Below, one piece after another: positions 38,877 to 49,390 of a stretch of DNA of 64,000 bases. Numbering within the stretch: position 1 is the first letter of the stretch; the number at the start of each line of letters is the position of its first letter. The stretch comes from Asterias amurensis. Lineage: Eukaryota; Echinodermata; Asteroidea; Forcipulatida; Asteriidae. Position numbers and translations under genes: made by a program. The stretch is taken from the NCBI RefSeq assembly GCF_032118995.1, contig NC_092656.1:21596965-21660964 (forward strand), given 5' to 3'. Under the pieces are notes generated by a model, which was given only the letters and a program-made list of their open reading frames with translations, was not told where the DNA came from and searched no databases.

Positions 38877-41800
38877 TCACGCTGGTGCTAGGGGAATTTT
38901 GAGCGGCCTGGCGTAGACGACAACATTGTTTCCTATTCGACTTTCCAGTGGTACATGCGTGTGGAAGAATGACGCAGCCTGTCAGGGGTTAAAGAGTTAG
39001 AAATCTGGTAATTAAAAAACCATATTGTAGCGTTGACTAGGGGTTCAATGTACACAGCTTTGAATGACAGAAATGATACAAATACTAGCTTTTGTCCTTT
39101 GTTCTGGAGCTTTATTGACACTCAAAAAGTCATGATTTTTACACAAAGAAGTTCGCCTAAATTAGAGGACCCCTCTATGGTAGCGAGTTTACCGATCGGC
39201 CTGCATGGGCGACAAGCAGTGCTCTGACATAACTCTTGAGAACGTGAATGCGATACAAGTTTTGACTGTTTTTGCAGCAAATGTTTTGCAGGAGTTCAGC
39301 ACAAGTCAACTTATGCGAATTATTCGCTGCAAATTTGTGACATCAAAATTCTCATCACATTCGCAGGAAGTATGAACTGGGCTTTAATGGATGAGCAGTT
39401 AATTTGCCTGGGGAATGTAGCAGCACTACTGGTTAGTGCATGATCCAATGAAGTCCAGTGTTTGGAAAAGCATTTACATACTATGAGATAACATGTGTGA
39501 GTTGCGAGCGGAAAATGATACGTCTTTTTAGCATCTTTCTTAAATGGAGCATTCTCGTAATGACTATTGACCTAAAATATAAAGCAATATTGAAAGTTGA
39601 GAAATTATTTACCTTTGTGTAGCCTTTACTTGACACATATCTTTTTATTTTCTGCAAATCAAAAATACAAATTATCAAAATTTTTGGCATTTATTATTTC
39701 ATTTGTTTTAATCCATTAATGTTGAGTATGTGAGGAAAGCTTAAAGGTAGTGTCATACCTACAAAAATTTAAAATAGAAGAAATTGTGCGCGAACAAATT
39801 TTGCTGAAGTGTCCTCCTTGATTAGAAATAATTATATAAAAGCATGGGTGGATTAGGTGTTTTTGATAAAATGCAGTTGGCAGCTTTTCGCTCTTTCCTT
39901 AACAAGTATGAACTTTTTTATTCTGAAACTTTAATCACTATTTTTTATGCAAGTTCGCCCTAAACAAGGCTACTCTTGGTATGTGGCTACAAGAAGAACA
40001 ATTATTTTTAAATGTGAAAAGAACTCGGGGGAGCTGAAGATATTGATATTCCTCCTAAAACAGTCTAGATTGTAGGATGGAGGGAAACATGCAACAGGCA
40101 ATGAGTTCCAAAGAGATACAGTACGTGGAATAAAGCTGCTGGAATGGCTCCTTGTTCTACATTATACATCTCAGCAGATCAAGAGTGTATGGATTAGAAG
40201 CCTTTAATTAGGCATCTGAAAGCACACAATTTTATGCAACAAGAGTGTGTTTTTCTTTCGTTGTTCTCTTGCAACTTAGATGACCAATTTAGTTCAAAAT
40301 TTCACAGATTTGTTATGTTATGCATATGTTAGGAATACCAGGTGAGTACTGGGTGTGGATTTCACAAAGATTTAAGACTAGTCTTAACTCGAGTTAGGTT
40401 GAGTTACTCTTCCTAACTTAGGACTAGCCATACGTTTTTTATATCTCCTAGGACTAGTCCTAAGTTAGGACTAGTCCTAAGTTAGGACTAGTCCTAACTC
40501 TTTGTGAAATTGACCCCTGCCCCCGATTTCAAGAAACTCATCACAAGTAGCGACACATCGTAGGGTTTGCGATGCGTCGCAGACCTATAAGACACTTCGC
40601 GCTGCGACGAGTTCGCAACTTACGACGTGTAACCGGTCGCAACTTGCACTTGCGACGCGTCGCAGCGCTTCGTGAAATCGGGGGCTGGTCTTTGACAATT
40701 ACCAAAGGTGTCCAGTGCCTTTCAGCCCTACTATAAATTTTGAAGTTTTCACTTTCACGTTCAGAAATCAAAGTTATCAAAAATTGCATTTACTCACCGG
40801 TAGGAGTACGTCAAAGAACACGAGGTACCTCGGTAGCTTACTACCGGCTTTGAACTCCGACTTGAGCCAGTCGGACGGATTCTCAAAGAAGATGTCCGCT
40901 TCGTCCTGGTACATGGTGTCCATGCTGTATCGACTAAGATTAGGTGGGCACTCCAGGAATCGCATTGAGATGTTAGCGTGAACATGGCTGAAAGTAGAGA
41001 TTGGATAGAGTTAAAAGCACCGAGATGGATTTCACAAAGAGTTAAGACTAGTCTTATCTCGAGTTAGGATGAGTTACTAGTCCTAACTTAAAACTAGTCT
41101 TATGTTTTAAATATCTCCTAACTCTTTTTGAGAGTTTTGTGATAATTATACATATATATGAATGGACTCTAACATTCACGTTAATTAATTCACATTACCT
41201 GAAGTACGGTGTAGAATGACACGGCATGAGAAAGAGCACGGACGGTACTTTGAAGTGAACATTAGGAGCGTGTGCTATCGTCTGCAAATACCCCATAACA
41301 TCAACGGTACCCCTCTGGTGAATAAGACCAGTGTAAAGACATGCTGGAAGATTGGTACACAGTATGAATATGGCCAGGCTGGTAGCCCGACCCGTTCTTG
41401 AAAGACTTCTTAGACAAACCCCTGTGTGGACGAAAACAAATCTTGAAAATTTCAAAACAAGCCTTTGATGGAATGCTTATTAATAAATAAAACAGCTTTG
41501 GACTCATTTTTTGAGAAACCTACTCTTGGGACTTAAAGCAGGGTTCCTCCCTTCACAGTCCATAAGGATGTACGCATGGGTATCATCCACTAGGAGCCTG
41601 GCTGGTAGAGCAGAAAGCACTGCCTACCTAGTTGTGTATGAAGCAATTACAGGCAAGTGCTTTGCTCAAAGGAACAAGTGTCATGACCGGGTGCTGCTGC
41701 CGACAACACCTGGGCCCAAATTCATAGAGCTTACCAACAGCCAATTTTGTGCGTACTTTACGTTTTCCATTTTACAGCATTCTAACCTTCCAGTGCTTAT

Positions 41801-44800
41801 CACAATACAAATCCATGGTGAATGCACAAGATGGCCGCCTAATTTACTTGCTAACATGTGTAATACGCATACACCTTAGCAAATTTATCTGCTACAGTAG
41901 GCAAACAAGATTGCTTACAGCTTACCCAAGCTTGGGTCAGGAGAGTTAATTAGACCTGTGGCTATTGGTTGGTTAACTCACAGGAAAGTTACCAAGAGAA
42001 CGAGAGTTAACAAAGGCCCACAATTTGAATCGTAACTTACCACAAAAAGCCATGGCTATGGGAACCAAAGGTAGAAGAAATCTGTACTCCTTGTGCTGTA
42101 AAAGGCTGGGGAAGAAATAAAGAAACTGGATTAAGAAAAGTGGTGGTCTGTGTTAACAAATGACACTCAACCAACCGGCATATTGTCAGCTTAAAATGGA
42201 TGTCTGCATGAGAATAGGAAAACGAAAAAAAACCTACATCCACCACACAAGCTCTAAAATGAAGGATTGCATCCAGCAACTTTTACGCTCCGTGCACATA
42301 TTGAGTAGTAAAACGATGAGTTTTGAGTAGCAACTGGTTGCAGTTTCCTAGTGAGTGTGCAATAAGCCTGGGCGACTAGTGAAACTTACTACTCGATTAG
42401 TCGTGACTAAAATAGTCCCCACTTTGACACTAGTCCCTACTAATTTTCAATTCCCAAGATTCATTGCAGTATATTGTTTGACGCAGGTCGCAACTTTTAT
42501 CTACTAGCTTTACAATCTTGTGGATTTTTCCTCCAAAATTGAGCCCTGGCATTAAAAAAAACTGCTCACCTATAAATAAATTGAGTCCACATCATGAGTA
42601 TGACGAGTGGTCTGTAGGAACGTCCAGCGAGTCGTATACCAAGAATGAAGGGTAGAATGTGAGTGCCCATAATGATGGGCAAGCCCTGGCTCAGATACCA
42701 GTGCCAGGATTGCGTCCCGTAGAAAGAGCTGATGTTGTACAGAGTGTTGAATCGCAGGAAGTTAAAATGTACAAAAACCCACTGGGAGGTAGAGAAGAAA
42801 GGAGGTTAAAGACACTGTTGGTAATTACTAAAAATAAAAAATTTACTTGGTAACGAGCAATGCAGAGCTGTTGATAGTATAAAACGGCTACCTCTGAAGT
42901 TGTTTTGGGGAAAGAGGTAATTTCTCACTCAAATTTTTGAATCTGACAAAAGACTTCAGGCCCGAAGCCTTTTATTATGCATCTGAACGCACACAAATTT
43001 GCGCAACAATGGTGGTTTTTTCTTTCATTATTCTCTTGCAGAATTAAGCGGTAAGCAGAGCCATGAAATTGGGCCCAGCTCTAGAATGAGGGGGTTCCCA
43101 CATAGCCAGTGTTTTTTTTTTTTTCCAAATTGGTAAAAGGAAAAAAAACAAATAATTATATTCAAGCATGGGATACTGGTTACATCTCATGTTTCAAGAG
43201 TAAAATATTTTCAACTTCATACCTTGCCGTAAAACAATCGATCTATCAGTAAGGAACAGCTGAGAGAAGCAGAGCTGAGGGAAGCAAGAAACAAAAAGAC
43301 CAAGCTGTTAATATTAAAAGCTGTAGCAGAGTGGTAAATGATAGCAGTCTCAAATTTTATTTTTATGCAAGTTCGCCGGTTCGCAAATGAGTTCGCAAAC
43401 GAGGCTTTTAGCCACTCTGGGTAAGGGGCTACAAGAAGAAAATGATTAAACATGAAAATAACTCAGGCGAGCTGGAGGCAGGAATTGATATTCCTCTTAA
43501 AACAGTCCAGATAGTAGGAAGGGGGGAAACATCCACCAGGCAAGGAGTTCCAAAGAGATGCAGTACGTGGCATAAAGCTGTTGGAATGACTCTTTGTTCT
43601 ACATCTCAACAAATCAAGAGTGTATGGGTGAGAAGAAGCAGAAAGTTTTGTTTCACGCTCAAACACCATATGAGGAACTAGGTCGGACACACTGGTGGCA
43701 CATTTACCATAAAAAAATACTATTATTATTCTTAACAAACTTTTCAACTTACGCCATTGGGATCATATCCACCAGGAGCGTGATGAACAAGTTTTGACTT
43801 CTTGCTAGATGCCATAAACACAGTGGGATCCAGATGATACCTGCTGTGGGGCGCATGACGGTGGCTAATGATGCGCAGAAGAGATACCAGCCAACTGAGG
43901 AACTGTATACAGGAAAGACGGATAAGAACTTAATCAATCATTGTTAGAATTAAAGTTAAAAACCAAAATATCAAAAGTTGTAGTGCATCCCCCTGGCTCT
44001 CTATAAACTTAGACAAACACTAAACAAAGAAGATACAAAGTTCAGCAGCAGAAGGAAACTGCAGAAGAAAACCGACCTAAAGACAAACTGGAATTACATC
44101 GAGGTCATAGAGGCCATGGATTCTGTTGCCCCTGGTCTCGATATTGGTGCCCCCACATTTAAAGTTTCCCATGACCTTGCCCTCTCTAAGACAAAATTCC
44201 ATGCCAGTAATTGTAAACAAGAGTGTATAGTCTGTAGGAAAATGGTCAGAAATGCACTGGAATGGACAAGTTCAGCTCTGTTTTGTAAACTTTGTTTTGT
44301 TCTCTAGCAGACGATCAGAGCATACTAATCGAAACGTCGAGTTGACACCAACGGTGTCTTTTCAGAAACAGCCCAACTCATTTAGAGATTATCATAACAT
44401 GGTGTTACCGCAAACCTTACTATATTATAAACAATACATCTTCTATCTATCTTCCAATGAGTACATCCCTCCAAAGGAGTATAGTCGTACTTGGGTGCAA
44501 AAATGCTTGGTCACTGGAACAAATATTTAAAAAAAATGGGGTACAGACTGAGGTCAAGGTGCAAGTAAAAAGATATCTTGGTCTACAGGAAGATGGAGGT
44601 GTTTACCTATTTCTGTCTGAGATGGAACCTTTGAGCATGTACAAAGGCCATGGGTAATGGAACAATCCACACACTGTCAGGATCATCTCCATTGTGTTGC
44701 TAAGGGTCCGAGCAGCCGTGTAGAAAACAAACCAGGAGCTGAGGTGACAGAACAGCTGGTGTTGACGTTGGGTCAAGGTTCACAATCTACCCTATGAACT

Positions 44801-46719
44801 TATGTGCCTAACCTAAGTAAAACTTTTTTTTCGTAATTGATCAAACGGACTGTTCATACACGATCAAACGAACTGGAATGCGTATGTTCAAAATTCAAAA
44901 CACTTTTGTATTTTTGGGTCTTAGACATTAGGTCAAGGTATGTGTAATTAACAGTGTTGTAGCCACAGTGTGAGCGCCGCCAGGTTGGCCCGACCACAGC
45001 TTAAATTTTTTGCCCAGCACTCGGAGCAGAATACACAATGCTGCCGAGCAGAGATTTCCCCAAAAATGTTGTGCATTAGTCTCAGACACCGCTAGCTGAT
45101 GATAAGGTGTATCAAATTACACAGAGAAAGAACACAGTCAAAAGATCTTTCATTTTTGCCCCATAACATGAACAGTTTGGAAACCTAGCATCATGCCTAC
45201 CTGAAGCTTGCACTTCAGAAATGATGGCCCACATAAAGTAAAAATGTTTGGATTAAGAAACCACCACCAAGATGGTCTAGCTACAACTCTGGTAATCAAC
45301 AATATGTGCCACAGCCAAACTGTTTTTTTTTTCGTAAACAAAGACGAGAAAATTAAAAGGATACAGCCCATCTTGCAGTGTCCTCGCCCCACATACGTCG
45401 GGCAAATTTATACAAGTAGAGATCTCCAATGGCTGAAAATGTGCCCTGGAGCATTCGAGGCAATACAATCTGAAATGAGAGAAGCAAAAACATGTACATG
45501 TAGCTGAATGTTTTTCTAAGAATAATAAATTCTTTCATCTTTAACAACTCACACCTATAATCTTTGAACTAGAGTGTGAACGCTCCACTTAATCTAGAGA
45601 ATCTGTGTCAAATTTCCTTAAAATTGATATTTGCCAGATTTAAGTGTAGTGTATACAATACACAGATAAATTCACACAGAACATTCTCTGCTCTATTAAT
45701 GGGGATGTATTATTGAACTGTCTTCTTACTATTAATATAGGATGATCCAGTTGTAGTACAGCTAGGGCTTTATACAAAACAGCAAAGATGGCTGGATGAG
45801 CAAAACCTCTCAGGCCTGTCCTCCATTCCCAAGTCAGATATCCATACGTGTCTTTATGTTAAGGTGTATTCAAAGAAATAAGATCACATTATCTTTGTGG
45901 TTATTGGGGTTGTGCATGCATATCCTAAAGGGTTAAACGGAACTTGCAGGCCTGGAACATCAAGGAGGCCCAGGGCCATGTTGCCCTGGTCTTGGCCTTG
46001 GTGCCCTTCAAAAGTTTCCCAGAGACTTCAAGATTTTCCAATAGAAGTGCCATTTTCAAAGTGAACTTTTAACTTCCAGTAAACTGTATATAGACAAAGT
46101 TAGTATACCTTTGATTGTTTTAATTCTTTAAAAAGGTAGATGTAGGCCTATACAATAAAACTAATCAATGAACATTTTTATTTCAAAAGATGGGCGCATT
46201 GTTTAGATCTAAGCAGCTCTATGAAATTGGGCCCTAGTCTAAGCCTTGGTGCCCCTTCCAAAATTTCCCATAATCTTACAATTTTTTCAATAGAAGCGCA
46301 CTTTGAAAAATGAAATTGGCCTTTCCCTCTCAAAAAAAGATGAAGTTCCTGGCCTGCCTAATACTACAAAAAGGATATCCAAAGACAACTTTGTGAGCCA
46401 CCTCCAGAGACTGCCAGTACTCGTCAGGAGCAAAATAAGTCTGAGTCAAGGCGGCGTTCAACCAACGGAACAAGATCAAGAGCAACAACATCCGTTTCCT
46501 CGGCCACGGTTTCAGCTCTGGAGAAGTTCTCTCTTTGGATAGAACTGGCTCGGGCGTCTTTTCTGTTTCCAACTGATTAGCGGAGCCTGCATTATTTCCT
46601 TCTGTTGTTGTGACCCTCGTTGACTGATTACTTTGTGTGGTGTGGTCTGGTTCCTCGTCTTCTACTGGTTGTTTAACTATCTTGGTGAACACCTGTCTTG
46701 ACCTCAGGCTGTGAGCCAT
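38877..46719 (-). CDS. PIGB: GPI mannosyltransferase 3 (PIG-B), complete, 12 coding exons
   Basis: Exons (minus) are 46379-46719, 45730-45847, 45365-45469, 44607-44755, 43753-43902, 43223-43274, 42570-42781, 42041-42105, 41199-41421, 40798-40987, 39613-39651 and 38877-38978. They total 1746 nt (581 residues; human is about 554) and all phases fit. PIG-B adds the third mannose to the GPI anchor precursor in the ER lumen. Recognisable family blocks are [98 protein letters not shown] and [13 protein letters not shown]. It is a multi-pass membrane protein of the GT-C type. The N-terminal 70 or so residues are polar and poorly conserved. A longer frame reaches GTG at 46731, but the ATG at 46719 is the better start. 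Introns 1 and 3 look U12-type. AATAAA lies a few bases past the stop. LINE and MITE fragments fill the introns. Confidence 0.95.
39212..39386. repeat. MITE related to the element at 1054-1188
   Basis: Shares ACGTGAATGCGATACAAGTTTTGAC and the GAAGTATGAACTGGGCTTTA end with the copy near 1.1 kb in shorter matching blocks. It lies in PIGB intron 11. Confidence 0.55.
39950..40195 (-). mobile_element. LINE 3' fragment in PIGB intron 10
   Basis: About 240 bp closely related to the fragment at 43360-43690, including AGTTCCAAAGAGATACAGTA and CCTTGTTCTACATT. Read on the minus strand it is the tail of the same non-LTR element, heavily 5'-truncated. Confidence 0.55.
40370..40516. repeat. Palindromic MITE with AACTTAGGACTAGTCC
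   Basis: Ends GTGGATTTCACAAAGA and TTTGTGAAATTGACCCC; the inside is built of CTAGTCCTAAGTTAGGACTAG repeats in short blocks. Related copies are at about 10426-10570 and 41022-41135. Confidence 0.68.
40520..40686. repeat. Palindromic MITE with CCCCCGATTTCA ends
   Basis: CCCCCGATTTCAAGAA at the left and TTCGTGAAATCGGGGGC at the right; internal GCGACGCGTCGC and GCGATGCGTCGC palindromes. It abuts the element ending at 40516. Confidence 0.68.
43360..43690 (-). mobile_element. LINE (non-LTR) reverse-transcriptase C-terminal fragment in PIGB intron 5
   Basis: The minus strand encodes [18 protein letters not shown], then LWNSLPGG and a FKRNIN segment. This is the typical end of a CR1/jockey-like ORF2 (R-T-x-x-x-x-S-F-x-P-R-T-x-x-x-W-N-x-L-P). 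Only the tail is present, with 3' UTR sequence toward 43360. Confidence 0.68.
44756..45364 (-). other. PIGB: Candidate U12-type GT-AG intron (PIGB intron 3)
   Basis: The donor on the minus strand is GCT/GTATCCTTTT, the minor-class GT consensus. Upstream of the acceptor, ...GTCAACACCAG/CTG, there is an ACCTTGAC motif that fits the U12 branch consensus TCCTTRAC, with its A roughly 17 bases from the splice site. The exon join yields [13 protein letters not shown] in frame. Confidence 0.68.
45848..46378 (-). other. PIGB: Candidate U12-type AT-AC intron (PIGB intron 1)
   Basis: On the minus strand the intron begins ATATCCTTTTT after ...GTCTTTGG. It ends CACCTTAACATAAAGACAC before GTATGGATATCTG. 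The donor matches the minor-class consensus, CCTTAAC matches the U12 branch site and lies about 10-12 bases from the end, and the intron ends in AC. Only this choice gives the expected [11 protein letters not shown] across the junction. A conventional GT donor 11 bases further in would break the frame with any AG acceptor nearby. Confidence 0.8.
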
Positions 46720-48587
46720 GACCTTTGACACGTGAACAATGCAACTTGCAGTCCTCCTGTTGATAGTTTCAAAGTGAAATATTGTTTTAAGCCAGGTCTA
46801 CTCTATATATTTGATGTATGTTTAAAATATTTTGGCAGGATGTCTTTTGTACTTTAGTTTAAACAAATACAGAAGAAGACAATAGAACATGTTATTGTAA
46901 TGCAACCAGGTCCAGACTAATTTTAGACTCAATCCCGATCCCTCTTTGTTTTTAACATGTTTAATGCATATTGTGAACATAAACCGATCCCACTACCCTG
47001 CCTTTACCCCACGGGTACTACAAGTGTTGTAATAAAAATAAATAAAAATAAATTGATAAGTAAAATATAATTTATAACTTTAGTAATAGTAGGTTAGGTG
47101 ATCGCCCAGGGATAACTTCAGGTGATCGCCCAGGGCAATCTGCCCACCTGGAACACCTCCTCTTGTTTGTTATTGTTAGTTTTAGTTTCATACCCAAGTT
47201 CCTAGATCTTCTGCAAATTTGCCTACAACTGTGTCCAAAACTCTCATGAGAATGATGCATACTAATGAAAGTCAACCGCGCTGCAGTGCGCGTCTCCACA
47301 CAGTTTCAAGTCACGGCAGTCAGAAGGGTTCCACTGCCCCACTGTCGTAAAGCAGCTGTACTATAAGCAAAGCATCATGCATGGACATCGAGAGACGGTG
47401 TCAGACAAAAGATCTTTAGTTGCCAAAACACTAAAGTAAGATGTTTATGGCATTAAATTACAAAATAAATTGTACGTTGGGTGGACCAGGTCGTATAACA
47501 AAAATCTTTTTGAAAAGTGGCATTCATGTTAAATCAATAAAGGCACTTTTGCATGTACTTACCGGCCTGTGGTTTCGATAGTCTAGTGCAAGAGGATTCG
47601 GCAAAGGATGTTTGAAGTAGAACGCCCTCTCGTGTTTCAAACTAGCTCTAGAAGGCTGGGCCCGTACAATCTCGCCTGAAATCACATTGATTTTTGCATT
47701 TACGAAGTCTGACAACAAGTCCTGCTTTTAAAGGTAAACTTTTTTATAATTTTGTACAAATTCCTGTGTTTTGTAACAGCATTTTATTTTGAGTTGTTTA
47801 TTATTTCGAAGAAGTTTATCACAAAGCTATCTTAGGAAAGGATCAGGAAACAGTTTGAAACAATTTGAATTCACAATGTAGGCTACTTTTCTCATTTTTA
47901 AAGCTGACCTGAGGGATAACTTTCCGTATGGCGCCACCAGTTTTTCACTCATTTTTACAAAAAGGGATATATCAATCAGGTAAATTAGATACTATATTAT
48001 TTTATTTCGAATGAAAAAGTGGTGGCGATACGGAAACTTTTCCGACCTGAGACTGAGAGGCTCAGCATGGAGCTACCTAGCTCTATTTTATATATGACCA
48101 TGACATGAGCTGAGCCTCTCAAAACTAACCAGGCTCGGTCGGGCTGTAAAACTGTTTCAAGAATCATATTGTTGTATTTGTATAAAATATAGTAACTTTT
48201 TATTTTAGTGGTATTGACGATTAGTTACACAGCTTCTTCAATCTAAATAATAATAGTATCCTTCTTTTCTTGCTATTCCTTGTTTATGTTCTAAAAAAAA
48301 CTAAACACTGTATGACATGATTGATAAAATAGTGTAAAGTTTATTTAATAGTAAAAATTAACACTGTGTCTCACTCTCTGTCTCACTCTAATATCTGCTA
48401 AAATGCCAAATTTGAGGTGAAACTTTCTCAGTCACTTTATTTATTTACTAGTACCACATGGATACATCAAACGAACAATATTACTAAACATGCTTAATAA
48501 AACTTTAAAATACATGCATACATTTTTACTGAAAATAAAACAACATTGTTCCATTTTTAATTAAGTACGTTTCCTTTTTATTCACAG
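46720..48587. promoter_or_regulatory. Head-to-head PIGB / PIGBOS1 intergenic region
   Basis: About 1.9 kb separates the PIGB ATG from the PIGBOS1 coding exon. It should hold the shared or bidirectional promoter and the first PIGBOS1 exon. GC-richer sequence lies at 47090-47400, where promoter elements are most likely. I could not fix a TATA box. Two foldback repeats occupy 47905-48050 and about 48052-48127. The rest is AT-rich without recognisable coding. Confidence 0.45.
47563..47675 (-). other. Unassigned exon-like segment between PIGB and PIGBOS1
   Basis: On the minus strand a 113-nt segment has a good acceptor (GTGATTTCAG) and a good donor (CCG/GTAAGTAC) and is open in one frame throughout, reading EIVRAQPSRAS... 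to LDYRNHRP. I do not recognise the peptide. It lies 0.8 kb upstream of the PIGB start, where an AG (ATCAACAG near 46756) could accept it, so it may be a 5' UTR or alternative first exon of PIGB. It could also be chance. Confidence 0.3.
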
Positions 48588-48863
48588 AACGCATCAAATG
48601 TTCATAGGTGGGACATCTCCCAAACGACGATGATTCGTATACCTAGATTGCCATTCCCACATATTGCCACGGCAACCATAGTCGGTGCTATGGCAGGGTT
48701 CTACATCTACAAGCCAATGTTTAAGAAGTATCATCTCGAACGAGCTGAGAAGGAACTGGCGGAGAATCAAGTGCCCGCAGAACTCAACATTGACCAAGGT
48801 GATGCAAACCAGGAAAGAACTATATTAGCGAGTACGACAAAGTCAGAGAATCAAAAATCATGA
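48588..48863 (+). CDS. PIGBOS1: PIGBOS1-like mitochondrial membrane microprotein
   Basis: The coding part is 48630-48863, a 77-residue single-exon frame. A strong acceptor (TTTTTATTCACAG) ends at 48587, so at least one upstream untranslated exon is expected. The protein starts MIRIPRLPFPHIATATIVGA, then MAGFYIYKPMFKKY and a charged tail with EKELAE. Human PIGBOS1 (54 residues) has the same layout: a short basic N-terminus, an ATVLG-type membrane helix ending in YIF-P-F--Y, then a Lys/Glu-rich tail. PIGBOS1 is known as a mitochondrial outer-membrane protein that binds CLCC1 and affects the unfolded protein response. The assignment rests on that alignment by eye and on its position opposite PIGB. 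The acidic C-terminal extension of about 25 residues is extra relative to human. AATAAA at 49690-49695 may end the transcript. Confidence 0.85.
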   Translation, partial: NASNVHRWDISQTTMIRIPRLPFPHIATATIVGAMAGFYIYKPMFKKYHLERAEKELAENQVPAELNIDQGDANQERTILASTTKSENQKS

Positions 48864-49118
48864 GATCTTACCAATAAGTAGTACCTTCAAGTGTGTTTAT
48901 CTTTCGTCCTGTCTTGGCCTCCTCCAACAAGTCTACTCTCAACTAGCTCTGTGGAGCACGTTTTATCTTCAGTTGAGGAATAACCCAAGAAAATAGTCTT
49001 GTTAGTACCACCCAGATTCGGGACTGGAATTTCAACGTTGTGGGGCAAGGTCATTTCATTTACATGTAGGCAGAGGACACTTCAATTGTTAAATCTGGAA
49101 GTGTGTGGGACACTTTTG

Positions 49119-49240
49119 AAGGGGCACCAACACTTATGCCCGGACATGGGGCATCCGTGGGCACCAACACCAATGCCCGGACATGGGGCATCCGTGGGCA
49201 CCAACACCAATGCCCGGACATGGGGCATCCGTGGTCTCTG
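49119..49240. repeat. 37-bp minisatellite, three units, in the PIGBOS1 3' region
   Basis: The unit begins GGGCACCAACACCAATGCCC and ends GGACATGGGGCATCCGT. The first copy differs slightly (ACACTTATG). It lies between the PIGBOS1 stop and its likely AATAAA. Confidence 0.85.
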
Positions 49241-49287
49241 TTTATTTCCAGGACAGCAGAGTGGTACATGTAGGTTGGATCAGTCAA

Positions 49288-49390
49288 GGGGCCGATTTCA
49301 CAAAGCAATCAAATTTATCGCAAGACAAATTTTCAGTATCGATTTGAATTGCAGTATGATCAATCCTAGATCTTTGTGAAATCGGCTCCT
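49288..49390. repeat. Short MITE with GCCGATTTCACAAAG ends
   Basis: GGGGCCGATTTCACAAAG at the left and CTTTGTGAAATCGGCTCC at the right, about 103 bp, in the PIGBOS1 3' region. Confidence 0.68.
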
